This document shows positions 1-7,712 of a stretch of 64,000 bases of DNA, piece after piece. The DNA is from Rhizobium sophorae (GTDB taxonomy: Bacteria > Pseudomonadota > Alphaproteobacteria > Rhizobiales > Rhizobiaceae). Under the pieces are notes generated by a model. That model had not been told where the DNA came from. It ran no database searches and saw nothing but the letters and a program-made list of their open reading frames with translations. Positions within the stretch are counted from its first letter, which is position 1, and every line of letters begins with the position of its first letter. The stretch lies in contig NZ_JABFCN010000029.1 in NCBI RefSeq assembly GCF_013087515.1, positions 1-64,000 on the forward strand. Direction: 5' to 3'. Both the position numbers and the translations under genes were made by a program.

Positions 1-160
1 TCTGATGCCCGCGTTGCAAGGCTTGATCTGACAAGCGGATTAATGAGTTCACGCTCTAGATTACGAAATTTTCACTCAGCTTACCGATGTTTAACTGGGT
101 CTTCCGGGGCTGCGGCCATATCTTCTTTCGTGAGGGGACACCTTACGAAAGGCAAACACG
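1..160. other. Upstream region of the EF-hand gene; left edge of window
   Basis: There is no convincing gene in this stretch. It is less GC-rich than its surroundings and ends in a purine-rich GAAAGG about 8 bases before the ATG at 161, which serves as that gene's ribosome-binding site. A promoter for the EF-hand gene probably lies here, but I cannot place -35/-10 boxes with confidence. Confidence 0.4.
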
Positions 161-802
161 ATGTACCGCAACAAGCTGATACTGGCAGCGCTTTCCTCCA
201 CCCTCATTTTCGGCGCCGCCGCCGGGGCAGTTTTTGCCGCACCGGGTGATGGACCGCGCCAGCATGCCGGCATGGGCCGCCCAGGTCCAGGCTCCGCTGC
301 CTTCCGCGAAATCACCTATGTCCGCATGCTCAAGCAGTTCGACGCGAACAAGGACGGACAGGTCTCCAAGGACGAGGCGACCGCCGGCCTCGACAAGATC
401 TTCGCCGCGATCGACACCAACAAGGATGGCTCGCTGACCCCGGGCGAAATCCGTGCATACCGGAAAACGCAGATGCAGGCGATGCGAGACCAGCGCAAGC
501 AGGAGGCCGGCGAAAACAAGGATGCGAACGCCGCAGCCGCGGCGCCTGAAACCGCCGACAACAATGACCAGGGACGGCCGCCGCGCGACGGCCACGACGG
601 TCGCGACGGACATCGCTGGATGCGCCATGGTGGCAACATCATGCGTGCCTCGATGATGATGCACCGGGTCGACACCGACCAGAACGGCCAGATCTCCAAA
701 CAGGAAGCAGAAGCCGCCATGGGCAAGCTGTTCACTCGGATGGACAGCAACAAGGACGGCGTCATCTCGATCGACGATATGCCGGACCGGCCGCTTCTCT
801 AA
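161..802 (+). CDS. Secreted EF-hand calcium-binding protein
   Basis: The 213-residue protein has an N-terminal signal peptide (a hydrophobic run at about residues 5-25 ending AVFA before APGD), so it is probably exported to the periplasm. Four canonical 12-residue EF-hand loops are readable: residues 61-72 (DANKDGQVSKDE), 85-96 (DTNKDGSLTPGE), 171-182 (DTDQNGQISKQE) and 195-206 (DSNKDGVISIDD). They form two pairs separated by a long charged, low-complexity linker (about 105-155) rich in Ala, Asp, Gly and His. All loops keep acidic residues at positions 1, 3 or 5 and 12, so calcium binding is likely. The physiological role is unknown; proteins like this are common in rhizobia. The start is supported by GAAAGG 8 bases upstream. 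Confidence 0.88.
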   Translation: MYRNKLILAALSSTLIFGAAAGAVFAAPGDGPRQHAGMGRPGPGSAAFREITYVRMLKQFDANKDGQVSKDEATAGLDKIFAAIDTNKDGSLTPGEIRAYRKTQMQAMRDQRKQEAGENKDANAAAAAPETADNNDQGRPPRDGHDGRDGHRWMRHGGNIMRASMMMHRVDTDQNGQISKQEAEAAMGKLFTRMDSNKDGVISIDDMPDRPLL

Positions 803-825
803 AGCCAAGCGACGACTTGTCCTTG

Positions 826-851
826 CCTTTCCCCGCCTCGACGGGGAGAGG
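826..851. terminator. Inverted repeat between convergent genes, possible bidirectional terminator
   Basis: CCTTTCCCCG (826-835) and CGGGGAGAGG (842-851) form a 10-bp stem with one mismatch around a 6-base loop. It lies between the stop of the EF-hand gene (+) and the stop of the LOG gene (-). There is no clean T-tract, so terminator function is an inference from position. Confidence 0.4.
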
Positions 852-877
852 CTCCGCAGTTTGTGCCTCTGAAGCGC

Positions 878-1744
878 CTATTCGCGGTGCTCGTAGAAAT
901 CCTGGACGATCTTCCATGCGGCTTCGGCCGTGTCGACGAAGCTGATCAGCTTGACATCGTCGGGCGCAATCGTCCCGAATTCCGCCAATGCGTCGAAATT
1001 GATGATACTCCGCCAGAACTCCTCCCCGAAAAGGATCAGCGGCAGGCGCTCCATGCGGCCGGTCTGGATCAGCGTCAGGCATTCGAAGAATTCGTCGAGG
1101 GTGCCGAAGCCGCCCGGAAAGACGGCGATCGCCTTAGCACGCACCATGAAATGCATCTTGCGGATGGCGAAATAGTGGAAGTTGAAGCTGAGTTCCGGCG
1201 TCACATAGGCGTTCGGCGCCTGCTCGTGTGGCAGCACGATGTTGAGGCCGATCGACGGGGCGCCCTCGTCGGCCGCGCCGCGATTGCCGGCCTCCATCAC
1301 GCCGGGGCCGCCGCCGGTGACGATGACATATTCGTGGAAATTCAAGGTGGCCGAATATTTCGAGCAGAGCCGGGCGAATTTGCGCGCCTCGTCATAATAG
1401 ACCGACGCCGCCTCCAGATTGGCGCGCTGGATGTCGTTGCGGGCTGCCCAGGCGCTCTGGCCGGGAGCGGGAATGCGGGCGCCGCCGAACATGACGACGG
1501 TCGACTTGATGCCGCGTTCGGTCAGCATCATCTCCGTCTTCAACAGCTCCAGCTGCAGGCGGATCGGCCGCAATTCCTCGCGGCAGAGGAAATCCTCGTC
1601 GACATAGGCAAGGCGATAGGCAGGCGACAGCGTCTGCGGCGTTTTCGGCACGGCTTCGGCGCGCTGCTTGTCGGTCGAGCTGCTCTTCAGCGGGTCCCAT
1701 ACGCCATCCTTGCGCCGCGAACCGCCGTTTCGTCCCTTCGCCAT
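878..1744 (-). CDS. LOG-family Rossmann-fold protein (TIGR00730 type)
   Basis: The 288-residue protein belongs to the LOG/lysine-decarboxylase-like family. It carries both diagnostic motifs: GGGPGVME (residues 144-151) and PGGFGTLDE (210-218). Characterised members are phosphoribohydrolases that release free cytokinin bases or the base from AMP; others are of unknown function. Substrate here cannot be told from sequence. It is longer than the ~190-residue plant-type LOGs because of an N-terminal extension of about 80 residues, as in the larger bacterial subgroup. The reading frame stays open upstream to 1834, but the ATG at 1744 is preferred because AAAGG lies about 9 bases before it and the upstream part is not protein-like. 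It is divergent from dapD. Confidence 0.82.
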   Translation of the reverse strand: MAKGRNGGSRRKDGVWDPLKSSSTDKQRAEAVPKTPQTLSPAYRLAYVDEDFLCREELRPIRLQLELLKTEMMLTERGIKSTVVMFGGARIPAPGQSAWAARNDIQRANLEAASVYYDEARKFARLCSKYSATLNFHEYVIVTGGGPGVMEAGNRGAADEGAPSIGLNIVLPHEQAPNAYVTPELSFNFHYFAIRKMHFMVRAKAIAVFPGGFGTLDEFFECLTLIQTGRMERLPLILFGEEFWRSIINFDALAEFGTIAPDDVKLISFVDTAEAAWKIVQDFYEHRE

Positions 1745-1936
1745 GTCGAAATGCCTTTCAGTATTGCCGGCCACGAAGCCGGATATGTCGCTATAACGCC
1801 TTGAATCCAGATATGATCTTGTCGGAAAAATCATTCCGTTCTACGGCTTCATGCTGTAGAGCAGGATATATCCCTGCCACCGCATTCCGGAGACCCCGCC
1901 GTCTCCACGATAAAGATCGAAGTTTAAGGAATTCTC

Positions 1937-2797
1937 ATGAGCGCCACCGACCTCGCATCCCTCGAAAAGATCATTGAAGCCGCCTTCGACAATCGCGACA
2001 ATGTGAACACGTCGACGAAGGGCGAGGTTCGCGATGCGGTCGAAGCAGCGCTCGATCTGCTCGATGCCGGCAAGGCCCGTGTCGCCGAACGCTCCGCCGA
2101 CGGCGCCTGGTCGGTCAATCAGTGGCTGAAGAAGGCCGTGCTGCTGTCCTTCCGCCTCAACGACATGGACGTGGTGAAGGGCGGCTCGGGCAATTCCACC
2201 TGGTGGGACAAGGTTCCCTCGAAGTTCGAGGGCTGGGGCGAGAACCAGTTCCGCGCGGCCGGCTTCCGCGCCGTGCCGAACTGCGTCGTGCGCCGCTCGG
2301 CCTATATCGCCCCGAACGCGATCCTGATGCCCTCCTTCGTCAATCTCGGCGCCTATGTCGGCGAAGGCACGATGGTCGATACCTGGGCGACGGTCGGCTC
2401 CTGCGCGCAGATCGGCAAGCATGTGCATCTCTCCGGCGGCGTCGGCATCGGCGGCGTGTTGGAGCCGATGCAGGCGGGCCCGACGATCATCGAGGACAAT
2501 TGCTTCATCGGCGCCCGCTCCGAAGTGGTCGAAGGCTGCATCGTGCGCGAAGGCTCGGTGCTCGGCATGGGCGTCTTTATCGGCAAGTCGACCAAGATCG
2601 TCGACCGAGCCACCGGCGAGGTGACCTACGGCGAAGTGCCGCCCTATTCCGTCGTCGTCGCCGGCTCGATGCCGTCGGGCAATGCGACGATGGGCAACGG
2701 CCAGCCGGCGCCGCATCTCTACTGCGCCGTCATCGTCAAGCGCGTCGATGAAAAGACCCGCTCGAAGACCGGCATCAACGAGCTGCTCAGAGATTGA
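1937..2797 (+). CDS. dapD: 2,3,4,5-tetrahydropyridine-2,6-dicarboxylate N-succinyltransferase
   Basis: DapD transfers succinyl from succinyl-CoA to tetrahydrodipicolinate in the succinylase branch of lysine and meso-diaminopimelate synthesis (cytoplasm). The 286-residue length is typical. The N-terminal helical part (DLASLEKIIEAAFDNRD) and the left-handed beta-helix with hexapeptide repeats (about residues 115-245, for example VNLGAYVGEGTMVDTWATVG) are clear, as is the GSMPSGN turn after the helix. AAGGA sits 7 bases before the ATG. It is followed after about 100 bases by dapE, which acts two steps later, so the two are probably co-transcribed. Confidence 0.96.
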   Translation: MSATDLASLEKIIEAAFDNRDNVNTSTKGEVRDAVEAALDLLDAGKARVAERSADGAWSVNQWLKKAVLLSFRLNDMDVVKGGSGNSTWWDKVPSKFEGWGENQFRAAGFRAVPNCVVRRSAYIAPNAILMPSFVNLGAYVGEGTMVDTWATVGSCAQIGKHVHLSGGVGIGGVLEPMQAGPTIIEDNCFIGARSEVVEGCIVREGSVLGMGVFIGKSTKIVDRATGEVTYGEVPPYSVVVAGSMPSGNATMGNGQPAPHLYCAVIVKRVDEKTRSKTGINELLRD

Positions 2798-2898
2798 TGA
2801 CACCGGGACGTTGATCCGGTAAACAGACGGCGTCTTTTTACGCGAGGCGGCCCCGCCTTGCCATGTCTTTGCCATTCCCGCCGGATAGTTCGACCGCC

Positions 2899-4092
2899 AT
2901 GACCGCTACCGACCCCGTCGCCAATCTTCAGACGCTGATTCGCTGCCCGTCCGTGACGCCCGCCGAAGGCGGCGCGCTCACGGCGCTGGAGGCGATGCTT
3001 GCGCCGCTCGGCTTTTCGGTCGACAGGGTAAAGGCGAGCGAAGAGGGAACACCCGACATCGAAAACCTCTATGCCCGCCTCGGCAAGGACGGCCCGCATC
3101 TGATGTTTGCCGGCCATACCGATGTCGTGCCGGTCGGCGACGAAGCCGCCTGGACGCATCCGCCCTTTGAGGCCCAGATTTCGAAGGGAGAGCTTTTCGG
3201 CCGCGGCGCCGTCGACATGAAGGGCGGCATCGCCTGTTTCGTCGCCGCCGTCGCCCGGCATATCGATAAAAACGGGCCACCCAACGGCTCGATCTCCTTT
3301 TTGATCACCGGCGACGAAGAGGGCCCGGCGATCAACGGCACGATCAAGCTGCTGCAATGGGCGGCCGAGCGCGGCGAGCGCTGGGATGCCTGCCTTGTCG
3401 GCGAGCCGACCAATCCGGACAGGCTGGGCGACATGATCAAGATCGGCCGGCGCGGCTCGCTGTCGGGTAAAATCACCGTTCACGGCGTGCAGGGCCATGC
3501 CGCCTATCCGCATCTGGCCGACAATCCGGTGCGCGGCATGCTGCAGCTGACGCAGGCGCTGATGGACCCGCCGTTTGACGGCGGCACCGACGATTTCCAG
3601 CCGTCGAACCTCGAAGTGACCACGGTCGATGTCGGCAATCCGGCGACCAACGTCATTCCGGCCAAGGCCTCCGCAAGCTTCAACATCCGCTTCAACGACA
3701 GCTGGACCGTCGAAACGCTGCGTGCCGAAATCCTGCGCCGTCTCGACGCCGCGGCCCGGGATGGCGCCTTGCGGCCGGGCCGCGAACCGGTGGCCTATGA
3801 TATTGTCTGGGCCGACCGGCCGAGCCATGTCTTCCTGACGCGCAACAATGCGCTGATCGCCTCCCTGTCTTCAGCCGTCGAAAGCGTTTCCGGCCAGTCG
3901 CCGCGGCTTTCGACCACCGGCGGCACATCGGATGCGCGCTTCATCAAGGATTATTGCCCGGTCGTCGAGTTCGGCCTCGTCGGCCAAACGATGCACATGG
4001 TCGACGAGCGCGTCGCTGTTGCCGATCTGGAGACGCTGACGGCGATCTACGAAACCTTCATCGCCCGCTGGTTCGCCAATGCCGGGCTTTAG
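2899..4092 (+). CDS. dapE: Succinyl-diaminopimelate desuccinylase
   Basis: DapE hydrolyses N-succinyl-LL-diaminopimelate, making LL-diaminopimelate for lysine and cell wall. It is an M20-family di-zinc enzyme: metal-ligand motifs are AGHTDVVPVGD (His73, Asp75), GRGAVDMKGG (Asp106) and ITGDEEGPA (Glu140/141), followed by the dimerisation domain (about 180-290). The start is ambiguous: the frame has an in-frame ATG at 2863 (409 residues). I chose the ATG at 2899 (397 residues) because family members start close to this point; neither has a strong ribosome-binding site. Its stop overlaps the next gene by 14 bases. Confidence 0.93.
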   Translation: MTATDPVANLQTLIRCPSVTPAEGGALTALEAMLAPLGFSVDRVKASEEGTPDIENLYARLGKDGPHLMFAGHTDVVPVGDEAAWTHPPFEAQISKGELFGRGAVDMKGGIACFVAAVARHIDKNGPPNGSISFLITGDEEGPAINGTIKLLQWAAERGERWDACLVGEPTNPDRLGDMIKIGRRGSLSGKITVHGVQGHAAYPHLADNPVRGMLQLTQALMDPPFDGGTDDFQPSNLEVTTVDVGNPATNVIPAKASASFNIRFNDSWTVETLRAEILRRLDAAARDGALRPGREPVAYDIVWADRPSHVFLTRNNALIASLSSAVESVSGQSPRLSTTGGTSDARFIKDYCPVVEFGLVGQTMHMVDERVAVADLETLTAIYETFIARWFANAGL

Positions 4093-4675
4093 GGAGGTTC
4101 AATATTATCTGGCCGGCCTCTGGCTGCTGATCCGGCTGGATCCGCGCGGCTTCCGCTACCTCGACATGTCCGAGCGTGGCGTCAACCGCTCGTTCTGGGC
4201 GATGCTCTGGTGCCTGCCGCCGATGGGCATTTCCTGGCTCTGGTGGCGGCAGGCCTTTCTGCGGTCGATGCCGCCGGAAGCCGATGTCGATTTTCCCTTC
4301 TATATCAGGCTCGGCCTCGTCGAGGTCGCTAACTGGTTTGTGCCGCTGGTCTTTGCCGGGTTTCTGCTGCTTGCCTTCCGCATGGGCGAGCGTTTTGCCC
4401 CCGTCGTCGTTAGCGTCAACTGGCTCGGCGTGCCGCTTTCCTATATCAATGGGCTGCTGCTGGCGCTGGTGTTCTTCCTGCCCGGCTCTGTCGGCCTCGT
4501 CTCGCTGCTGCTGCTCGCCTTCATGCTGGCGCAGGTCTTCGTGCTGGCGCGCATTCTCCGGATGATCTGCCATGGCCATGCGCTGATGACCGGGGCGCTG
4601 ACACTGGTGCTTCTCGTGCCATCGATGATCCTTTCAGAATATCTGCAGCACTTCCTCGGCATCTATCCCGTCTGA
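4079..4675 (+). CDS. Conserved integral membrane protein overlapping dapE
   Basis: The 198-residue protein has about five hydrophobic helices (roughly residues 38-57, 77-100, 107-122, 125-155 and 163-190) and an N-terminal amphipathic segment ending in DPRGFRYLDMSERG. I recognise no named domain. It starts inside dapE (14-base overlap, different frame), which suggests translational coupling and a place in the dap operon. It ends 6 bases before the convergent truA stop. No independent ribosome-binding site is obvious. It is probably a real gene because the hydrophobic pattern is sustained and codon use matches its neighbours; function is unknown. Confidence 0.75.
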   Translation: MPGFREVQYYLAGLWLLIRLDPRGFRYLDMSERGVNRSFWAMLWCLPPMGISWLWWRQAFLRSMPPEADVDFPFYIRLGLVEVANWFVPLVFAGFLLLAFRMGERFAPVVVSVNWLGVPLSYINGLLLALVFFLPGSVGLVSLLLLAFMLAQVFVLARILRMICHGHALMTGALTLVLLVPSMILSEYLQHFLGIYPV

Positions 4676-4681
4676 CCAAGC

Positions 4682-5500
4682 TTACGAGGGGTCGTCAGCA
4701 TCCTCGTCATTGGCATCGGTATCGGTGACCGGTCTTCGGCGGTCGGGGATCACCTCGGGATAATCCACCTGCATGAAATACAGCCCGTCCGGTGGCGCCA
4801 CCGGGCCGCAGGCCTTGCGGTCGCGCGCTTCAAGCGCCGCCTCGACATCATCAGGCGTCCATTTGCCTTCGCCGGCGAGCTTCAGCGTGCCGGCGAAGGA
4901 ACGGATCTGGTTGTGGAGGAAACTCTGCGCCGTGGCGCGAATCTCGATCAACTCGCCGTTGCGCGTCACATCCAGCCGGTCGAGCGTGCGCACCGGGCTG
5001 TTTGCCTGGCAATGGGCGGCGCGGAAGGTGGAGAAATCGTGCCGGCCGACCAGCCTCTGGGCGGCGGCATGCATGACCTCGTGATCGAGCACCTTCGGCA
5101 CCCACCAGGCCTTGCCGGCTTCGAGCGCCAGCGGCGCCCGGCGGCTGACGATGCGATAGAGGTAATGGCGCCGCAGCGCCGAAAAGCGGGCATCGAAAAA
5201 TTCGGCAACGGCCTCGACGTCGAGTATGGAGACGCGCTCGCCGGCAAGCCTCAGATGCGCGTTCAACGCATTCTGCAGCTGGTAGGGTGACCAGTCCTTC
5301 GAAAGATCGACATGGATCACCTGCCCGATGGCATGGACGCCGGAATCAGTGCGTCCGGCGCCGCGCACCGACACCGTCTCGCCGGTCAGCGACAGCACGG
5401 CGGCCTCGATCGCGCCCTGCACCGAGGGGCCGTTCTCCTGCCGCTGCCAGCCGACATAGGGGCCGCCGTCATATTCGACGGTCATGCGGAAACGTGGCAT
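4682..5500 (-). CDS. truA: tRNA pseudouridine(38-40) synthase
   Basis: TruA converts uridines 38, 39 and 40 of the tRNA anticodon arm to pseudouridine. The catalytic aspartate is Asp52 in GRTDSGVHA, and the start MPRFRMTVEYDGGPYVGWQRQ is typical. Length (272) is slightly above the usual 245-260 because of an acidic C-terminal tail (DTDANDEDADDPS). Its ATG overlaps the stop of fmt by one base (TGATG), so it is the last gene of the def-fmt-truA transcription unit. Confidence 0.95.
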   Translation of the reverse strand: MPRFRMTVEYDGGPYVGWQRQENGPSVQGAIEAAVLSLTGETVSVRGAGRTDSGVHAIGQVIHVDLSKDWSPYQLQNALNAHLRLAGERVSILDVEAVAEFFDARFSALRRHYLYRIVSRRAPLALEAGKAWWVPKVLDHEVMHAAAQRLVGRHDFSTFRAAHCQANSPVRTLDRLDVTRNGELIEIRATAQSFLHNQIRSFAGTLKLAGEGKWTPDDVEAALEARDRKACGPVAPPDGLYFMQVDYPEVIPDRRRPVTDTDANDEDADDPS

Positions 5501-6435
5501 CAGCTAAGCCTCGTGCCCGCCGCAAGCGGCGTGCCCCTGAGGAAATCGGCCGCCGCCAGCGGCTTGCCGCCGGCCTTCTGCAGCCTGGTCAGCCGTACCG
5601 CGCCCGAAGCGCAGGCGACCACGAGATCGTCCGTCAGCAATTGCCCGGCAGCACCCCGCCCTTCAGCCAGCTCGGACGCCAGCACCTTTACCCGCTCCGG
5701 CTTGCCGCCGATTTCGAGCTCGAACCAGGCGCCCGGAAACGGCGCCAGGCCGCGGACGTGATTGTGCACGTCGCTGGCGTTCCTGGAAAAATCGATGCGC
5801 GTCTCGGCCTTGTCGATCTTGGCAGCATAGAGCACGCCCTCTTCCGGCTGCGGCGTCAGCGGCAGGTCGTTCATCTCGAGTTTCACCATGGCTTCCGCCA
5901 TCGCCTTGGCGCCCACGAGCATCAGCCGGTCGTGCAACTCGCCAGCTGTCATGTTCGGGCCGATCTCGACCTCGCGGGTGAGTGCCACGGCTCCGGTATC
6001 CAGACCCTTATCCATCTTCATCACCATCATGCCGGTCTTTGCGTCGCCGGCCATGATCGCCCGCTGGATGGGAGCAGCACCGCGCCAGCGCGGCAGCAGC
6101 GAGGCGTGACCGTTGTAGCAGCCATCGCGGGTGCCGTTCAAAATCGCTTCCGGCAGCAACAGCCCGTAGGCAACGACGACGCCGACATCGGCATTCAGGT
6201 CACGAAACCTCTCGCGCTCCTCGGGATCTTTGAAATTGACCGGGGTGAAGACCGGGAGGCCGAGCAGTTCGGCCGCCTGATGCACCGGCGATTTCTGCAG
6301 ATCGAGGCCGCGCCGCCCACCCGGCCGTGGCGGCTGCGTATAGACCGCAACAATCCTGTGCCCGGCATCGACGAGCAGGCGCAGGGTCGGAACCGAGAAC
6401 TCCGGGGTTCCCATGAAGATGATGCGAAGAGACAT
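5500..6435 (-). CDS. fmt: Methionyl-tRNA formyltransferase
   Basis: Fmt formylates Met-tRNA(fMet) using 10-formyl-tetrahydrofolate, producing the initiator used in bacterial translation. Length 311 is typical. Catalytic residues are Asn108 and His110 in CYNGHASLLPRWRGAAPIQ, and Asp146 in GLDTG; the family more often has NVH where this one has NGH. An upstream in-frame ATG at 6459 overlaps the stop of the toxin gene by four bases, but the ATG at 6435 gives the conserved start MSLRIIFMGTPEFSV. The gene therefore begins about 20 bases after the toxin gene ends and likely depends on the same transcript. Confidence 0.95.
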   Translation of the reverse strand: MSLRIIFMGTPEFSVPTLRLLVDAGHRIVAVYTQPPRPGGRRGLDLQKSPVHQAAELLGLPVFTPVNFKDPEERERFRDLNADVGVVVAYGLLLPEAILNGTRDGCYNGHASLLPRWRGAAPIQRAIMAGDAKTGMMVMKMDKGLDTGAVALTREVEIGPNMTAGELHDRLMLVGAKAMAEAMVKLEMNDLPLTPQPEEGVLYAAKIDKAETRIDFSRNASDVHNHVRGLAPFPGAWFELEIGGKPERVKVLASELAEGRGAAGQLLTDDLVVACASGAVRLTRLQKAGGKPLAAADFLRGTPLAAGTRLS

Positions 6436-6455
6436 TTTATCTCGCCAATTGAGGA

Positions 6456-6875
6456 TCAACCGTCTTCAAACGGGTTTACGAGCTTGAGATCAAGCCCCTC
6501 GAAATCTCTGGTGTTGCGGGTCGCAAGCGTCGCGCCGTTGGCAAGGCAGATGGCGGCAATCATAGCATCCTTGGTTTCCATCGGCCGCCCCGCCTTTCTG
6601 CGCGCCGCAGCCAACAGTCCGTAGCGATTCGCCGCACTGAGCGAAAAACCGAGGATGCGGCCTGAAAATTCCGACTCGATCCGATTGAAGTCTGAGATCA
6701 ATGCCGCTTTTCGCCTGCCGTCATCGATGAGTTCAAGCCCGTAGCGCATTTCCCCGACAGAGATCGTCGTCAGGAAAAGCGTGTCGACGTCGTAAGCGTC
6801 CAACCAGTTCAGTATCCGCTCGCTATGGGTCCTTCCCTGCAATTCGGAAATCACGTTCGTATCGAGGACGATCAT
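6456..6875 (-). CDS. PIN-domain ribonuclease toxin (FitB/VapC type)
   Basis: The 139-residue PIN domain keeps all four acidic active-site residues: Asp5 (IVLDTNVISEL), Glu42 (VGEMRYGL), Asp103 (ETKDAMIAA) and Asp124 (NTRDFEGL). The DTNVISEL start and TRNTRDFEG end are characteristic of the FitB subgroup of VapC toxins, which are Mg-dependent endoribonucleases; several VapCs cut initiator tRNA. It overlaps its antitoxin by four bases (ATGA), the usual coupled arrangement. It lies between def and fmt, which are normally adjacent, so the pair looks inserted into this operon. All catalytic residues are present, so it is probably functional. Confidence 0.92.
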   Translation of the reverse strand: MIVLDTNVISELQGRTHSERILNWLDAYDVDTLFLTTISVGEMRYGLELIDDGRRKAALISDFNRIESEFSGRILGFSLSAANRYGLLAAARRKAGRPMETKDAMIAAICLANGATLATRNTRDFEGLDLKLVNPFEDG

Positions 6876-7132
6876 CTGTCAAAACGTGGCGGTTCGCGGT
6901 CGCGTTCGTGGCGAGACGCGGCGATAGCCTCCACTTCGTCATCACTTAGTCTTTCCCCGCCCATCAGCGAACGCAGGCGCTGCCCAGCGGGAGCTCCCGA
7001 GCGCTCCGCCGCAATCTGTCGACGGATGATTTCAATCGCCTCTTCCGAAAGACTGCGGCCGTTGCGTTGCGCACTTTCCTGAAGCTGCCGCTTCATTGCA
7101 TCCGGAACATCGCGAATAAGCAGATCACCCAT
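6872..7132 (-). CDS. Ribbon-helix-helix antitoxin (FitA/VapB type)
   Basis: The 86-residue protein has an N-terminal ribbon-helix-helix DNA-binding part (LLIRDVPDAMKRQLQESAQR, then RSLSEEAIEIIRR), matching FitA-like antitoxins. The C-terminal half (about 45-86), ending RHERDREPPRFDR, would wrap the toxin. It precedes the PIN toxin with a four-base overlap. A perfect 8-3-8 inverted repeat lies 15 bases upstream (7147-7165), the expected autoregulatory operator. Confidence 0.9.
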   Translation of the reverse strand: MGDLLIRDVPDAMKRQLQESAQRNGRSLSEEAIEIIRRQIAAERSGAPAGQRLRSLMGGERLSDDEVEAIAASRHERDREPPRFDR

Positions 7133-7146
7133 GCGGCGCCTCCATC

Positions 7147-7165
7147 ATGATATCGGTGATATCAT
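7147..7165. promoter_or_regulatory. Probable operator of the FitAB-type toxin-antitoxin pair
   Basis: ATGATATC-GGT-GATATCAT is a perfect inverted repeat, 15 bases before the antitoxin start codon at 7132. Ribbon-helix-helix antitoxins bind such palindromes to repress their own operon. It is also in the stretch between def and the antitoxin gene, so binding could affect read-through from def into fmt and truA. The palindrome is seen directly; the binding is inferred. Confidence 0.75.
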
Positions 7166-7196
7166 AGTGCCTCGCCGGCGAATTTTCAACGCAGCG

Positions 7197-7712
7197 TCAG
7201 AGCGCCTTCGACTTCGCCGCCTTGGTGAATTTCTTGATCACCATCTCCCGCTTCAGCCGCGAGATGTAGTCGATGAAGAGCACGCCATTCAGGTGATCGA
7301 TCTCGTGCTGCAGGCAGGTGGCGAGCAGGCCATCGGCTTCCACGGTCTGTTCCTTGCCGTTGCGGTCGAGATATTTGACCGAGACGACAGCCGGGCGCTC
7401 GACCTCGGCATAATAATCCGGAATCGAAAGACAGCCTTCCTCATAGACGGAGCGCTCGTCGGAAGATTTGACGATCTGAGGATTGATGAAGACCTGCGGC
7501 TGCTTTTCCTCGCCCTCGCGTGAGATGTCGATGACGAGCATACGGCGCGGCACGCCGATCTGGATCGCGGCAAGGCCGATGCCCGGCGCGTCGTACATGG
7601 TTTCCAGCATATCGTCGGCAAGACGCTGCAGGTCGGAGTCCACCCGCTCGATCGGCTTGGACAGCTGGCGGAGAACGGGATCGGGAAGAATGATGAGTGG
7701 CTTGATGGTCAT
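7197..7712 (-). CDS. def: Peptide deformylase
   Basis: Def removes the N-formyl group from new proteins. The 171-residue enzyme has the three class motifs: GIGLAAIQIG (residues 44-53), EEGCLS with metal ligand Cys94, and QHEIDHLNG with His136, Glu137 and His140. The residue usually found in GIGLAAPQVG is Ile here, which is common in rhizobial enzymes I recall but was not checked. The chosen ATG at 7712 gives the normal MTIKPLIILPDPVLR start; an in-frame ATG at 7730 also exists. It is the first gene of the minus-strand def-(toxin-antitoxin)-fmt-truA unit. Confidence 0.95.
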   Translation of the reverse strand: MTIKPLIILPDPVLRQLSKPIERVDSDLQRLADDMLETMYDAPGIGLAAIQIGVPRRMLVIDISREGEEKQPQVFINPQIVKSSDERSVYEEGCLSIPDYYAEVERPAVVSVKYLDRNGKEQTVEADGLLATCLQHEIDHLNGVLFIDYISRLKREMVIKKFTKAAKSKAL

